Source: Eleginops maclovinus (Eukaryota > Chordata > Actinopteri > Perciformes > Eleginopidae). Taken from it: a DNA stretch of 64,000 nt. A model generated the notes under the pieces. That model did no database searches, was not told where the DNA came from, and worked only from the letters and a program-made list of their open reading frames with translations. The stretch is from contig NC_086370.1 of NCBI RefSeq assembly GCF_036324505.1, positions 20,437,290-20,501,289 of the forward strand. The letters are read 5' to 3'. Positions within the stretch are counted from its first letter, which is position 1. Every line of letters starts with the position of its first letter. Positions 36,701-47,000 of this stretch are shown here, piece by piece. Position numbers and translations under genes: made by a program.

Positions 36701-38188
36701 GGTCAGGACCTCTCCCTCCTCCCCCCAACGAGAGACCGCCATCTCTTGGGAGGAACCAGTCCTCCACACGCACAGGTGAACCGCCTTTCATTTAATATTA
36801 ATAACTTTAAATAATATTCAGTATCATAATAGAATTTCACTGCTAACATGTGATTTGTATTTCTACCTCCACAGGTCCTCTGCCTCCCCCTCCTCCCTCA
36901 GGTCGTAGCACGGGTGGGGGCAGTGTGAGGTCATCATCAGCGCCTTCTCCTATTGGTCGGCCTAGCCCGGGACCTGGCGGTAGACCTCCCTTGCCTCCAG
37001 ACAGGCCCGGTGCAGGGGGGGCTCCTACTCCTCCACCGCCCATGGGGAACGGCTACCACAACCAGATACAGGGTGAGCTAACCCCTGCAGGAACCAGCAT
37101 GATATGGTGGTTTCTTTCAACCCTGTCCTCTCCCAGTCTGCCTCAGTGTTGTTTTTACCACATGATTTCCACTGTGTTCAGCCATGGCAGAGGAACCCAC
37201 TGACCCCTGTTAGTGTTGTTTTTATCCCATTGAACCACAAAGTCAGTTTGATTTGGACGGCAGGAGGGAAAAGAGCTTTCAGAGGGTCCAAAATGACCTG
37301 CTCCATATTCTCTGACTCGAAGGTAGTTTTGGACATATTTTAAGACGCAAATACTGGACTGGATATCAAACTAAATACAAAGGTGTGCAATCTGTATATT
37401 CAACCTCTCAGTTAAGATAAGAAGTATTGATCCCAAACTGCAGCAGCATAAAACAAAACAAGGCATTGCACAAATTAGAAATTAAAAAGCAGAAATAAAC
37501 AATTCTAAAATCGAAACATCCCAAAATAGAAATAGTAATTAACCGACATTAGAGAGTAACCAAATTAATAATATACATGTCAGTTGACTATGAATAAAAT
37601 ATCTATAAACTGTCTGACAAATAAACAGTATTGAAGTTAACACAATGTAAAGCAGGATATTATGTACATAAGGAGCAACGAATGGAATATTAAATAGATT
37701 CTTTTATCAGATATTTCCTGATTTTAAAACAAAAGTTTGATTATTTCTTATTTAACATAAACTGTGCTTTTTAAAAGGTCTTTTTAACATACAGCTTGAT
37801 AAACTACTGCAATCATTTGCTCGTTTTGAGTATTACAAATATATATTTTAGTTTGAAAATGAATTGTAATGTCAGTGAATCTTTCTCACTCGCTACTGAA
37901 ATAACAATTATACGTATTTACTTTCTTGTATTGTCTTTGCACCAGCGGACTCCAATGATTGTGTTCTCGATGAACCTATTGATCTTTATTTAAGTTACTT
38001 ACATACTTTTTTTGCACATACTCTATATACAAATTGCCACCTACTTACACTGCCTCACAGGATATGTTTTATCTTCAAATTCAAGCTACTGTACAGCATT
38101 TTATTATGTATATGTACACTATGTCTATAAATGTAGTTGATTGGAGAGTATTCTAATTTATTTTGTATATTTTATAGTGTTTAGATAC

Positions 38189-38223
<35 letters not shown>

Positions 38224-39003
38224 TGTCTGTCTTGTCTGTCTTGTCTGTCTTGTCTGTCTGTCTGTGGGAAAGCCTGTCATTGTGTCATGGCAGTATTATG
38301 AATGTGGCAGAAACCCGCTGACCCTCCATTTTCTCTCCAAAACAGACGAGTGGGAAAGTCGGTTCAATTTCCATCCGGTGTCGGACCTTCCTCCACCCCA
38401 GCAATACGTCCCATCACAGAAGACCTACCCCAGCAAGATCGGCAAGTCTGACGGCAAGTCTGATGTCAAGTCTGACAGCAGAGGTCAGTCACATGCGCGC
38501 ACACACACGCACACACACCACACACACACACACACACACTTTTTGTTTGTTTTGACTAATATCACATCTTTAGTTACCAAATAGCCAACCGCCATTTTTT
38601 TCTCAATCACTAAAATCAGCCATAAAATCTTTTTGGTTGTTGGTTAAACAGAAAGCCACATAAGTCCCTCACTACTGAGAGATCACCAAACAATCTTAAT
38701 ATGCAGGTTAAATGATATGCAATAGGATAGAGTGGTGCGTATAGTTATATAAGTTAGAAACCAGAAGGGGTCTGACTCATTTTGGGGTTTTAGGACTCAT
38801 TCCTGCACCACTCTATAGTCTCTTATACAGTGAAGTTACTTACAGGCCTGTTGGACTGTGACACACTGCCCCCTGGTGGCAGAACAATGTATCTCCTTTG
38901 GGAAGCTAAGCTGTCATACTAACTCCTCTGTGTCTATCCTTTCTTCCCAGGTTCTGGTAAAAAGGAGAGAGGAGCTCCCCCTCTTCCTCCTCTACCCAGG
39001 TGA
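33702..39003 (+). CDS. wipf1: WAS/WASL-interacting protein family member 1 (WIP), apparent frameshift
   Basis: Coding exons: 33745-33804 (ATG at 33,745; exon starts 33,702), 34460-34589, 34792-35013, 35508-36239, 36675-36775, 36875-37072, 38346-38483 and 38951-39003. The sum is 1634 nt, one short of 545 codons. Order: N-terminal profilin-type polyproline ([12 protein letters not shown]), WH2 actin-binding segment with [10 protein letters not shown] and [10 protein letters not shown], a 46-residue glycine run, [15 protein letters not shown], a long proline-rich region, and a C-terminal WASP-binding segment [15 protein letters not shown] ending [14 protein letters not shown] binds actin and the WH1 domain of WASP/N-WASP, stabilising WASP and promoting actin polymerisation in leukocytes. 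Around 36,169-36,174 a run of six C puts the rest of exon 4 out of frame; downstream, [11 protein letters not shown] is read only after one base is restored. WIPF1 is favoured over WIPF2 by the glycine run and LSDISKG; a or b paralogue is not decided. Confidence 0.93.
33934..34370. mobile_element. hAT-like MITE inside wipf1 intron 1
   Basis: Ends read TTAGGGCTGCACGATTAA and GTCATTGTGCAGCCCT, an inverted repeat of the family at 25,922-26,417. It lies between coding exons 1 and 2 and should be removed by splicing. No clean target duplication is visible. Confidence 0.65.
34800..34937 (+). repeat. 46-codon polyglycine tract in wipf1 exon 3
   Basis: Forty-six consecutive GGN codons, mostly GGA and GGT, built from a GGTGGA/GGAGGA imperfect repeat. 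A glycine-rich segment at this place is normal for WIPF1, but an unbroken run of this length is unusual. The minus-strand polyproline frame is its mirror. Confidence 0.95.
36290..36566 (-). mobile_element. TTAA-type MITE fragment in wipf1 intron 4
   Basis: Carries CTAAGGGGCGGGACATC, GACCAATCACAACAGAGC and CTAACCAATCAGAGCTC in the same orientation as the 23,975 copy. It starts immediately after the exon 4 donor and is truncated at the right. Confidence 0.7.
37380..38180. repeat. Interspersed-repeat remnant in wipf1 intron 6
   Basis: AGAAGTATTGATCCCAAACT, GGCATTGCACAAATTAG and an A-rich body resemble the remnant at 21,766. The rest to 38,180 is AT-rich intron without exons. Confidence 0.35.
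38191..38265. repeat. (TCTG)n / TCTTGTCTG repeat
   Basis: Tetranucleotide TCTG array passing into a nine-base TCTTGTCTG register, 80 bp upstream of wipf1 exon 7 and inside the intron. Confidence 0.9.
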
Positions 39004-40300
39004 AGAAGACGTAGCATCCAAAAAGCCCTGGAACAACTTTCTCTGCTTCTCTCTCTCTGTCTTCCTCCCCCTCTATGTTACGCTCATTGTGCTTTTTACC
39101 TGCGGCATGTGGTCTCATACATGTGAAATGGACCTGAAGTATGGGGGACCAAGTAAAAGGACAAACTCACAATGTGGAGTTTGCATCATGTGCCTCAAAG
39201 ACCAAAGCCTGGGAACACTCCGGTACACTGTGTTCAGAAAATGTCTTTTACAACCATACTAGACCTTTGTTTTCTGATGAAAAACAGCAGTAGTTTCATC
39301 CCTTTTTATTCCATTAACTCACTTTTCCTCCTCTCAGTGTTACAGTCTGTAAATTGCTCGCTAGATATTATATTTTACAAACCAGCTACAGATTTTGAAA
39401 TTACTCTTACTCGACAAACACACCAACATTTTGCATGTAGCATTTGTCTCGTCCCCAGCCTGTTTTCTCACACAGCACTAGATGAAGCTTAATGTTACGG
39501 CAATATGTTTGCCAACAATGGAGTGCACGGGTTACAGTGCGACCAATTGGATTGTGTTGGCTTCTTCTGTTCCAGTGTTTCCCCTTGTGCCTTGTTCAGG
39601 ATTGTTTTTTCAGGCTGCTTACTTAAGGGAATACACCTTTTTTGTGCCTTAAATTATGTATGAATGTTTTGTTCAGCTGGATTGGATCACCTGCTGATGT
39701 AAACAGAAGCAATAAAGCAGCTTCGATTGCTTCAACATACTTAGAGAAGTAGTGTCTTAGTCGTGTCGATGCAAAGACAGGCATGAAACCAAACTAAAAA
39801 GCACCTCTTGCCACAGCTGCGTGAGACCACCAGGGGAGACGCAGGTGTTTTTCTTGCCAAAGCCTCATGTGCCTTCACAGTATGCACATCTGCATCTGTG
39901 TGTTTCTGTTCCAACAGGTACTTTTCATTTGATGGTCAAATGGGACGTGAGGATGCATTTACTGTCTGTGATTGTTTTAAAGGACGTTGTGTGGTGTTAC
40001 GGTAGCGTTGGTGTACAATAGAAGTGATTCTTATCTTGCCTGTTTTGTTAAAAAGCTGCGTATGAAGGACCTGTGTATGTATCTTTATGATTTAATCACG
40101 TGGTATTGAAGGACTGTATTATTTTAAGTTATGTTTCAGAACTGTGCAGTATTACGTTTAGTTTTATTTTTGCTTCATCCAGCACTGCTTCAAATGGTCT
40201 TCTGTATTCGTGATGTATATTACCATGAGTTGGTCAAGGTAGGATTCTCTTAAAGACAATCATATGGAAGGAAACTTATTTACACCAATAAATAAAATGC
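39004..40300 (+). other. wipf1 3' untranslated region
   Basis: After the TGA at 39,001-39,003 there are poly(A) signals AATAAA near 39,710 and tandem ones at 40,287-40,296. Which site is used is not known. No coding content seen. Confidence 0.55.
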
Positions 40301-41046
40301 TTTAAGATGCTTCATGTGCTCTACCATCGGTGAACTGTGGATTCATTGGAATATGCGGATCCTCAAGCACAAGGGACGGTGGAGTGAAATATTATGTATT
40401 ACCGAACAATATGCATCATTTACATGTATGTGCAATAAAGCTGGACAATGATTCAACCGCGTGTCATGATGTATACGACAAGTACGTGATATACAAATAT
40501 AACACAACCTTTTCCTACAAGATGCAAAAAGGAAGGATCACAGGTAATTAAGCATAGAGTGGAAATGTATCCATAGTTGTTTATCTGAATTACACTGTGT
40601 TTAACACTCGTGGCCTTTTTCCGAGGGATCTATATGTCAGTATATAAAGTATAATCACCAGTAGAAGAAGAAGTACTTAGACATTTTACTCGAGGGAAAG
40701 TAGCGAAACTGAATTGTTAGTTGCTCTATTTACAGTGAAAGTCCTGCATTCAATATCTTAAGTGGAAGTTTAAAGGTATTGGCTTCAAAATGTATTTAAG
40801 TAACAAAAGCAGAAGTACTTGTTTTGCATAATGACCCATTTCAAAATCATTTATTACAACTGTGAATGCATTATCGTGTCTATCACAGCCCGTACATTTG
40901 TAGATAGTATTAATGATGTGGTGTTTTAAATCTGTTCATACATACAGTTAGTTAAATCGGTTCATAAAACAGCTAGTTACTCTCTGAGGTCATGAAGAGT
41001 GCAGAGAAGACGTTGTTCAGGGGCAATATGGTGGGCAGTCGGATGT

Positions 41047-41332
41047 TGTATAATAACCTCCGAAGTACGTTAGGGGGCCAAGATGAACGACACATGTCAC
41101 TTAGTGAGGCATACATTGTTATTGATTACCTCCTATGAGCACACACACTTTGGACGCGCACATACATGTTTCTCCTATAAAGTGTATGCACAAAGACTGT
41201 TCGGGGGGACTTCCACAATTGGCTCTGGGAACCCCGTATCGCCCGTGTTGGTGTCTGATACTATGCTGTTGTAATAAACCTTATTATATACAAGCTGGTG
41301 TCTCCGGAGACTTCTTCATCATCTTCACAAAC
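41047..41332 (+). mobile_element. Possible solo LTR
   Basis: A TATAAAGTGTATG near 41,177 is followed about 95 bp later by AATAAA near 41,274 and then a U5-like segment (GGTGTCTCCGGAGACTTC), an order typical of an LTR (U3-R-U5). The ends TGTATAATAAC and CGCTACA fit TG...CA but are guesses, no target duplication was found and no internal retroviral-type genes are present. Confidence 0.4.
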
Positions 41333-41441
41333 ATCGCTACAAGATATACATCAATGACTTTGTATAGTGATGCTGGATATCGTAACCTATATTATACTGA
41401 ATTCCTTTCCTTTGTGAGTATTATATACTACTCTAAAAGGC

Positions 41442-41523
41442 GTTGTGATGGCTGAGAGGTTAAGGTGTTGGGTTTGAAATCTAATGGGGTCTCCCTGCGC
41501 AGGTTCAAATCCTGCTCACAGTG
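41442..41523 (+). tRNA. tRNA-Ser(UGA)
   Basis: Eighty-two nucleotides, the usual length for a class II serine tRNA. The start GTTGTGATGGCTGAGAGGTT, anticodon loop TTTGAAA (UGA), variable arm GGGGTCTCCCTGC and B box GGTTCAAATCC are in order. The acceptor stem closes with two G-U pairs and the anticodon stem with two. No T-run terminator follows within 25 nt, so activity is uncertain. Confidence 0.7.
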
Positions 41524-41706
41524 TCAAGATGGTAATCTCTGGAGTGATAGCTGACAAAAAGAGATGAATCAATAACATCATGAGGATATGTTCACAGCTT
41601 TTTTTTCTTGTACGTTGTCCCGGTATGAACATTAATTTCACGTCTCCAAACACAAGATGAGAATAATGGATTATTTTGAGCAACTAATCTAAAGAGGAAT
41701 CTCCTG

Positions 41707-41780
41707 AGGCGCTGCTGGGATTTGAACCCAGGATCTCCTGTTTACTAGACAGGCGCTTTGACCAACTGAGCCACAGCACC
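41707..41780 (-). tRNA. tRNA-Thr(AGU)
   Basis: On the minus strand GGTGCTGTGGCTCAGTTGGT begins a 74-nt cloverleaf with anticodon loop CTAGTAA (AGU), B box GGTTCAAATCC and a 3' stem CAGCGCC that pairs with GGTGCTG. All arms look intact. A strong Pol III terminator is not evident nearby. Confidence 0.85.
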
Positions 41781-42197
41781 TACTGTGCCAGGAGCAGGTG
41801 ATTTCAAACTGTTCCCATAGCAAGACAGCCAATAACACCAGCATATTGGTACTCTCTGTAGTAAGCATGGACAAAAAGATGAGTCTATTCAGAGTATTTC
41901 TCTGTTGTCACTGTAGGAAAATTAATTTGAGATTTTTTGGATGATCATGAGGAGAATTCTCTCAAGGCTTACAAGGCTTCATAAGGGTTTCACTGTCATT
42001 GGGACTGAGGCACTGCTACTACAGTCACTTTGACCAACAGCACCTCTCCATGCTTTCAGAAGGGTCTCGAACAAGACAGTTTTTAGAGATTTTGTCTCCT
42101 CGTTATAACCTCTAATTCGGAGATGAACTGTTTTTAGTCGACCTTGATAGGAATTATACTTCTTCTAAAGTTCACCTTCAGTCTGCTCTCATTTCCG

Positions 42198-42263
42198 AGG
42201 TGATGCTGGGATTTGAACCCAGGATACTAGACAGACGCTCTGACCAAACTAAGCCACAGCACC
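42198..42263 (-). pseudogene. tRNA-Thr pseudogene
   Basis: Near copy of the threonine tRNA at 41,707-41,780 but missing the 3' half of the anticodon arm: CTGTCTAGTA runs straight into TCCTGGGTTCAAATCCC. It cannot fold properly, so it is a decayed duplicate. Confidence 0.8.
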
Positions 42264-42739
42264 TAATCGATAAGTTAATCAGAGGTATATAAACCCTGAG
42301 ATAAACATCGTCTGCATGTCACAGAAAGCTTTGCAGCATCTGTTGTGTAACGTTCTGCTTCTAGGACATAACTTGAATAAATCAATTAACAAATCGGAGA
42401 CAAATCTGAGGGAGTGTTTCCTTCATTACCCACTTTGTTAATCTAGTTATACCAGTTGTATTTATATAGTTTGTTCCCATCCCATCATTTCCAGCACAGC
42501 TCCACCCAACGACCACCTGACTAGAGGTCAAATCAGCCAGAGTGATCAAAATACTGCTGTGTGGATGTGCAGTACCTGTACCTCTGAGATGATTATCAAG
42601 CAGCACGACAGGGAATAATGTATTAACTGTTTGAAGAGACAGAATTAAGTGTTGGTGTTATGAGTGATAAGAGCTTTAAGGAGCTTTATATGTCCTCAGT
42701 TCTGTCAGAGTCGCAGCAGGGAGCGGCTGTGCGTTAATC

Positions 42740-42927
42740 TTTAACATCTACATTATAAAGTCATATGAAGTTTGTACTGCAAGGCTTTATTGGAGGGTGT
42801 CACACAGAGGACTGATGAAGAACCAGAGGATTTAATCCCATTCTGATCAGCAGAAAACAGCTCTTCTATACAGACCGAGTCAAGATGTTTATAATGAGGC
42901 TGGAGACATTTACGAGAAGAAACTGAA
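42740..42927 (+). promoter_or_regulatory. Probable promoter and 5'UTR exon of the NLR gene
   Basis: A TATA box TATAAAG at 42,754-42,760 is followed by a stretch ending at a strong donor AAACTGAA|GTAAGTGG (exon end 42,927). ATGs inside it quickly hit stops, so it would be an untranslated leader exon. The link to the NLR is inferred from position, strand and spacing. Confidence 0.45.
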
Positions 42928-43609
42928 GTAAGTGGAACTTTTATTCAAGTCTCTAATTTTTCATGACTGAGGAGCTGCTCTTTGTTGGTTCATGTCTTTG
43001 AAGATGAGCACAAAGTTCATCAGACAACAAACATTTGTCTTCATGTAGAAACAGATTCCTTTTGAGACATAAAGAGTGATAATGAACCCGTCTGTCTTCT
43101 TCGGGTGACTGCAGGATAGCACCAACATGAGAAGGTAACACACTCAACACTTCACATTACGTTTGATACCGTTCGATAGCTACTATAATTCCCTTCAACA
43201 TATTCATTCTACCCAGCTGTGTTCTGCCTCTGTTCTTCTCTTGACCATTTACTTAGATTTAATCCCAAAATTAGACCATAGATACAGGTGTTATTGGATT
43301 CTGATCGAGGTTGGTAGTTTGGATGTTGATACTTCACTTATCTTATGAAGGCTCATATTTGATGTTTATTGAGTCCTCTGTTGGTCATAGTGCACTTCTA
43401 AATTAATCATTTACTATTACTCTTACTTACTCCGGACTATATTTTAATATGGGGAAATAAACAACCTCCTTTAGTAGGAACCAGTTTATGGAAGTAAATG
43501 TAGACGGTTGCATTGATGTGGGGAGTAGCTGCAGTGGTCTTGTGACTAGCTGAAGAGAAATGTAGGCTAGTTACCCAGGTTTTAAGATAGGTGCAGATAT
43601 TAAGGGACT

Positions 43610-44010
43610 CGTTCCAGTAATCTAGGGTCTAGTTCTAGAGATCTAGACACTAGTTGAAGAGATCTAGGGACTAGTTGAAGAGATCTAAAGACTAGTTGAA
43701 GAGATCTAGAGACTAGTTGAAGAGATCTAGGGACTAGTTGAAGAGATCTAGAGACTAGTTGAAGAGATCTAGAGACTAGTTGAAGAGATCTAGAGACTAG
43801 TTGAAGAGATCTAGAGACTAGTTGAAGAGATCTAGGGAGATCTAGGGACTAGTTGTAGAGATCTAGAGACTAGTTGAAGAGATCTAGGGACTAGTTGAAG
43901 AGATCTAGGGACTAGTTGAAGAGATCTAGAGACTAGTTGAAGAGATCTAGAGACTAGTTGAAGAGATCTAGAGACTAGTTGAAGAGATCTAGGGAATAGT
44001 TGCAGAGCTC
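43610..44010. repeat. 21-bp minisatellite upstream of NLR coding exons
   Basis: About 18 copies of AGAGATCTAGAGACTAGTTGA with minor variants (GGGACT against GAGACT). The same unit recurs within NLR introns at about 45,021-45,192, 45,990-46,305, 47,099-47,323 and 48,115-48,628. Each unit holds the overlapping palindromes AGATCT, TCTAGA and ACTAGT. Seven-residue periodic minus-strand frames are artefacts. Confidence 0.95.
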
Positions 44011-44039
44011 CAGAGACTAATTGATTCCAAAAGACACAG

Positions 44040-47000
44040 ATGAGGTATTTTTTGTGAAACTGTGTTTTAATCATTTCTTGTTGGATTGCTGCAAGGTTCT
44101 TCAACAGTTACTGAGCCCAAACACGGATTTCCCTTCCTGCTTTTTCTTTTGTCTGTGTCCAAGGAACCATCAGAAACCAGATTCCCATCAACCTGGACTT
44201 AAACCTGTAGCTGTACCTCCACATGGACCTGGACCTGGACCTGGACCTGCACCTGGAAAGAGCCATGTGTCCCCCAAGGCTGACCAGCCACAGGAACATG
44301 AGGAAAGTTTTAAGAGAAAAGATGTATCTGCTGCAAAGTGAGTACAAGGAAATATATTTCAAATGCATCTGACAGCGTGAAGCAAAGCGAGGGGTTCTGT
44401 GGAGGCTAGTGAATCATAAAATAAAACTAAGCCTCTTTGTACAATTGAAAACACTCCCTGGATAAAAAGGATATATGCCCCAAACTACAGTCAAGACTTG
44501 AGTTAAATGACAGGTGCCATCAATGCATCCCTCAAATAAATTACTGAAAGTGTTTTAGTAACTTTGTATCTTCAGTAAATGTCTGTGTTTCTCTCAGTTC
44601 CCAGCAGCAGAGGGAAACCTCGCCTGTCCCCAGCTGTGTGTCCATGAAGAGTGACTGCTCTAACCCTCGTCTGGTTAACTTCAAAGATAGACTCCGTTGT
44701 TTTGAACCAGTGTAAGTATTTAAAACTGATTTGCATTTTGACATAAAGCACCATCTTTAACTATCCAGTCTGTATGGGTGTCTTGGTTTGTAAATGTCTG
44801 GGGGGTCTGGTTACCTACGAAGATGGACCTCTTTTTTATAACCCATTGACTTAATAGAGGGGCTAGCTGTTCTGATCATCAGGCAGATACACAATTGGTC
44901 GTCCGTCAGTTAGTGTTGTTAGCATCTGGTTTAATGGTGATTAATCATGACAACATCATTATTTATCTGGTCTGTATGTGTCGCATCAAATGGGATTGGT
45001 GTTGTTTCAGTTTTTTCAGAGACTAGAGACTAGTTGAAGAGATCTAGGGACTAATTTCAGAGATCTAGAGACTAGAGATGATTAGCAGAGATCTAGAGAC
45101 TAGTTGCAGAGATTTAAAGACTAGTTGCAGAGATCTAGAGATTAATTGCAGAGATCTAGAGACTAATTGCAGAGATCTAGAGACTAGTTGCAAGATCAGC
45201 AATGTGTATCAGCGACAGAGTTTTAGGGCCTAACTGCAGAGATCTGTTTACTAACACCAGAAATGTCGGGACTATGTGTAGAGGTTTGGTGGAAAAGAGG
45301 AGTTAAAGGACCAGTCAGTTTTCCACAAGAGCTTTCTGCCTAAGGAACAAACATAGCTTTACAAACAAAAGCTAGGTCCCAGCTTTTGTTTGTAACTCGG
45401 ATCTCGGTTTTGCAGATGCATCACAAACAACCCTTATTAGAAACCCAACCCAGATGGGGACCCAATGCAGGTTCCATTCATAAATCATCAATACAAAAAT
45501 GTTCACTTCCAAATAAACCAGTGAAAGCTCAGATAGAAATGTTGTATCTTCAGCAAATGTCTGTGTTTCTCTCAGTTCCCAGCAGAGTAAAAAGTCACCT
45601 GTCCCCAGCTGTGTGTCCATGAAGAGTGACTGCTCTAACCCTCGTCTGGTTAACTTCAAAGATAAACTCCGTTCTGATGAACCAGTGTAAGTACTTAAAA
45701 CTGATTTCCATTTTGACATAAAGCACCATCTTTAACTATCCAGTCTGTATGGGTGTCTTGGTTTGTAAATGTCTGGCGGGTCTGGTTACCTCTTTTTTAT
45801 AACCCATTGACTTAATAGAGGGGCTAGCTGTTCTGATCATCAGGCAGATACACAATTGGTCGTCCGTCAGTTAGTGTTGTTAGCATCTGGTTTAATGGTG
45901 ATTAATCATGGCAGAACACAACATCATTATGTATCTGGTCTGTATGTGTCGCATCAGATGGGATTGATGTTGTTTCAGTTTTTTCAGAGACTAGAGACTA
46001 GTTGAAGAGATCTAGGGACTAGTTGAAGAGATATAGGGACTAGTTTCAGAGATCTAGAGACTAGTTGCAGAGATATAGAGATCTAGAGACTAGTTGCAGA
46101 GATATAGAGACTAGAGACGAGTAGAAGAGATCTAGAGACTAGTTGCAGAGATCTAGAGACTAGTTGCAGAGATCTAGAGACTAGTTGCAGAGATATAGAG
46201 ACTAGAGACGAGTAGAAGAGATCTAGAGACTAGTTACAGAGATCTAGAGACTAGTTGCAGAGATTTAGAGACTAATTGCAGAGATCTAGAGACTAGTTGC
46301 AAGATCAGCAATGTGTATCAGCGACAGAGTTTTAGGGCCTAACTGCAGAGATCTGTTTACTAACACCAGAAATGTCGGGACTATGTGTAGAGGTTTGGTG
46401 GAAAAGAGGAGTTAAAGGAACAGTCAGTTTTCCACAAGAGCTTTCTGCCTAAGGAACAAACATAGCTTTACAAACAAAAGCTAGGTCCCAGCTTTTGTTT
46501 GTAACTCGGATCTCGGTTTTGCAGATGCATCACAAACAACCCTTATTAGAAACCCAACCCAGATGGGGACCCAATGCAGGTTCCATTCATAAATCATCAA
46601 TACAAAAATGTTCACTTCCAAATAAACCAGTGAAAGCTCAGATAGAAATGTTGTATCTTCAGTAAATGTCTGTGTTTCTCTCAGTTCCCAGCAGCAGAGT
46701 AAAACGTCACCTGTACCCAGCTGTGTGTCCATGAAGAGTGACTGCTCTAACCCTCGTCTGGTTAACTTCAAAGATAAACTCCGTTCTGATGAACCAGTGT
46801 AAGTACTTAAAACTGATTTCCATTTTGACATAAAGCACCATCTTTAACTATCCAGTCTGTATGGGTGTCTTGGTTTGTAAATGTCTGGCGGGTCTGGTTA
46901 CCTCTTTTTTATAACCCATTGACTTAATAGAGGGGCTAGCTGTTCTGATCATCAGGCAGATACACAATTGGTCGTCCGTCAGTTAGTGTTGTTAGCATCT

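Noticed and set aside
43610..44010. CRISPR-like regular repeat array
   Set aside because: The 21-bp units are directly adjacent with no unique spacers and the genome is vertebrate; it is a minisatellite.
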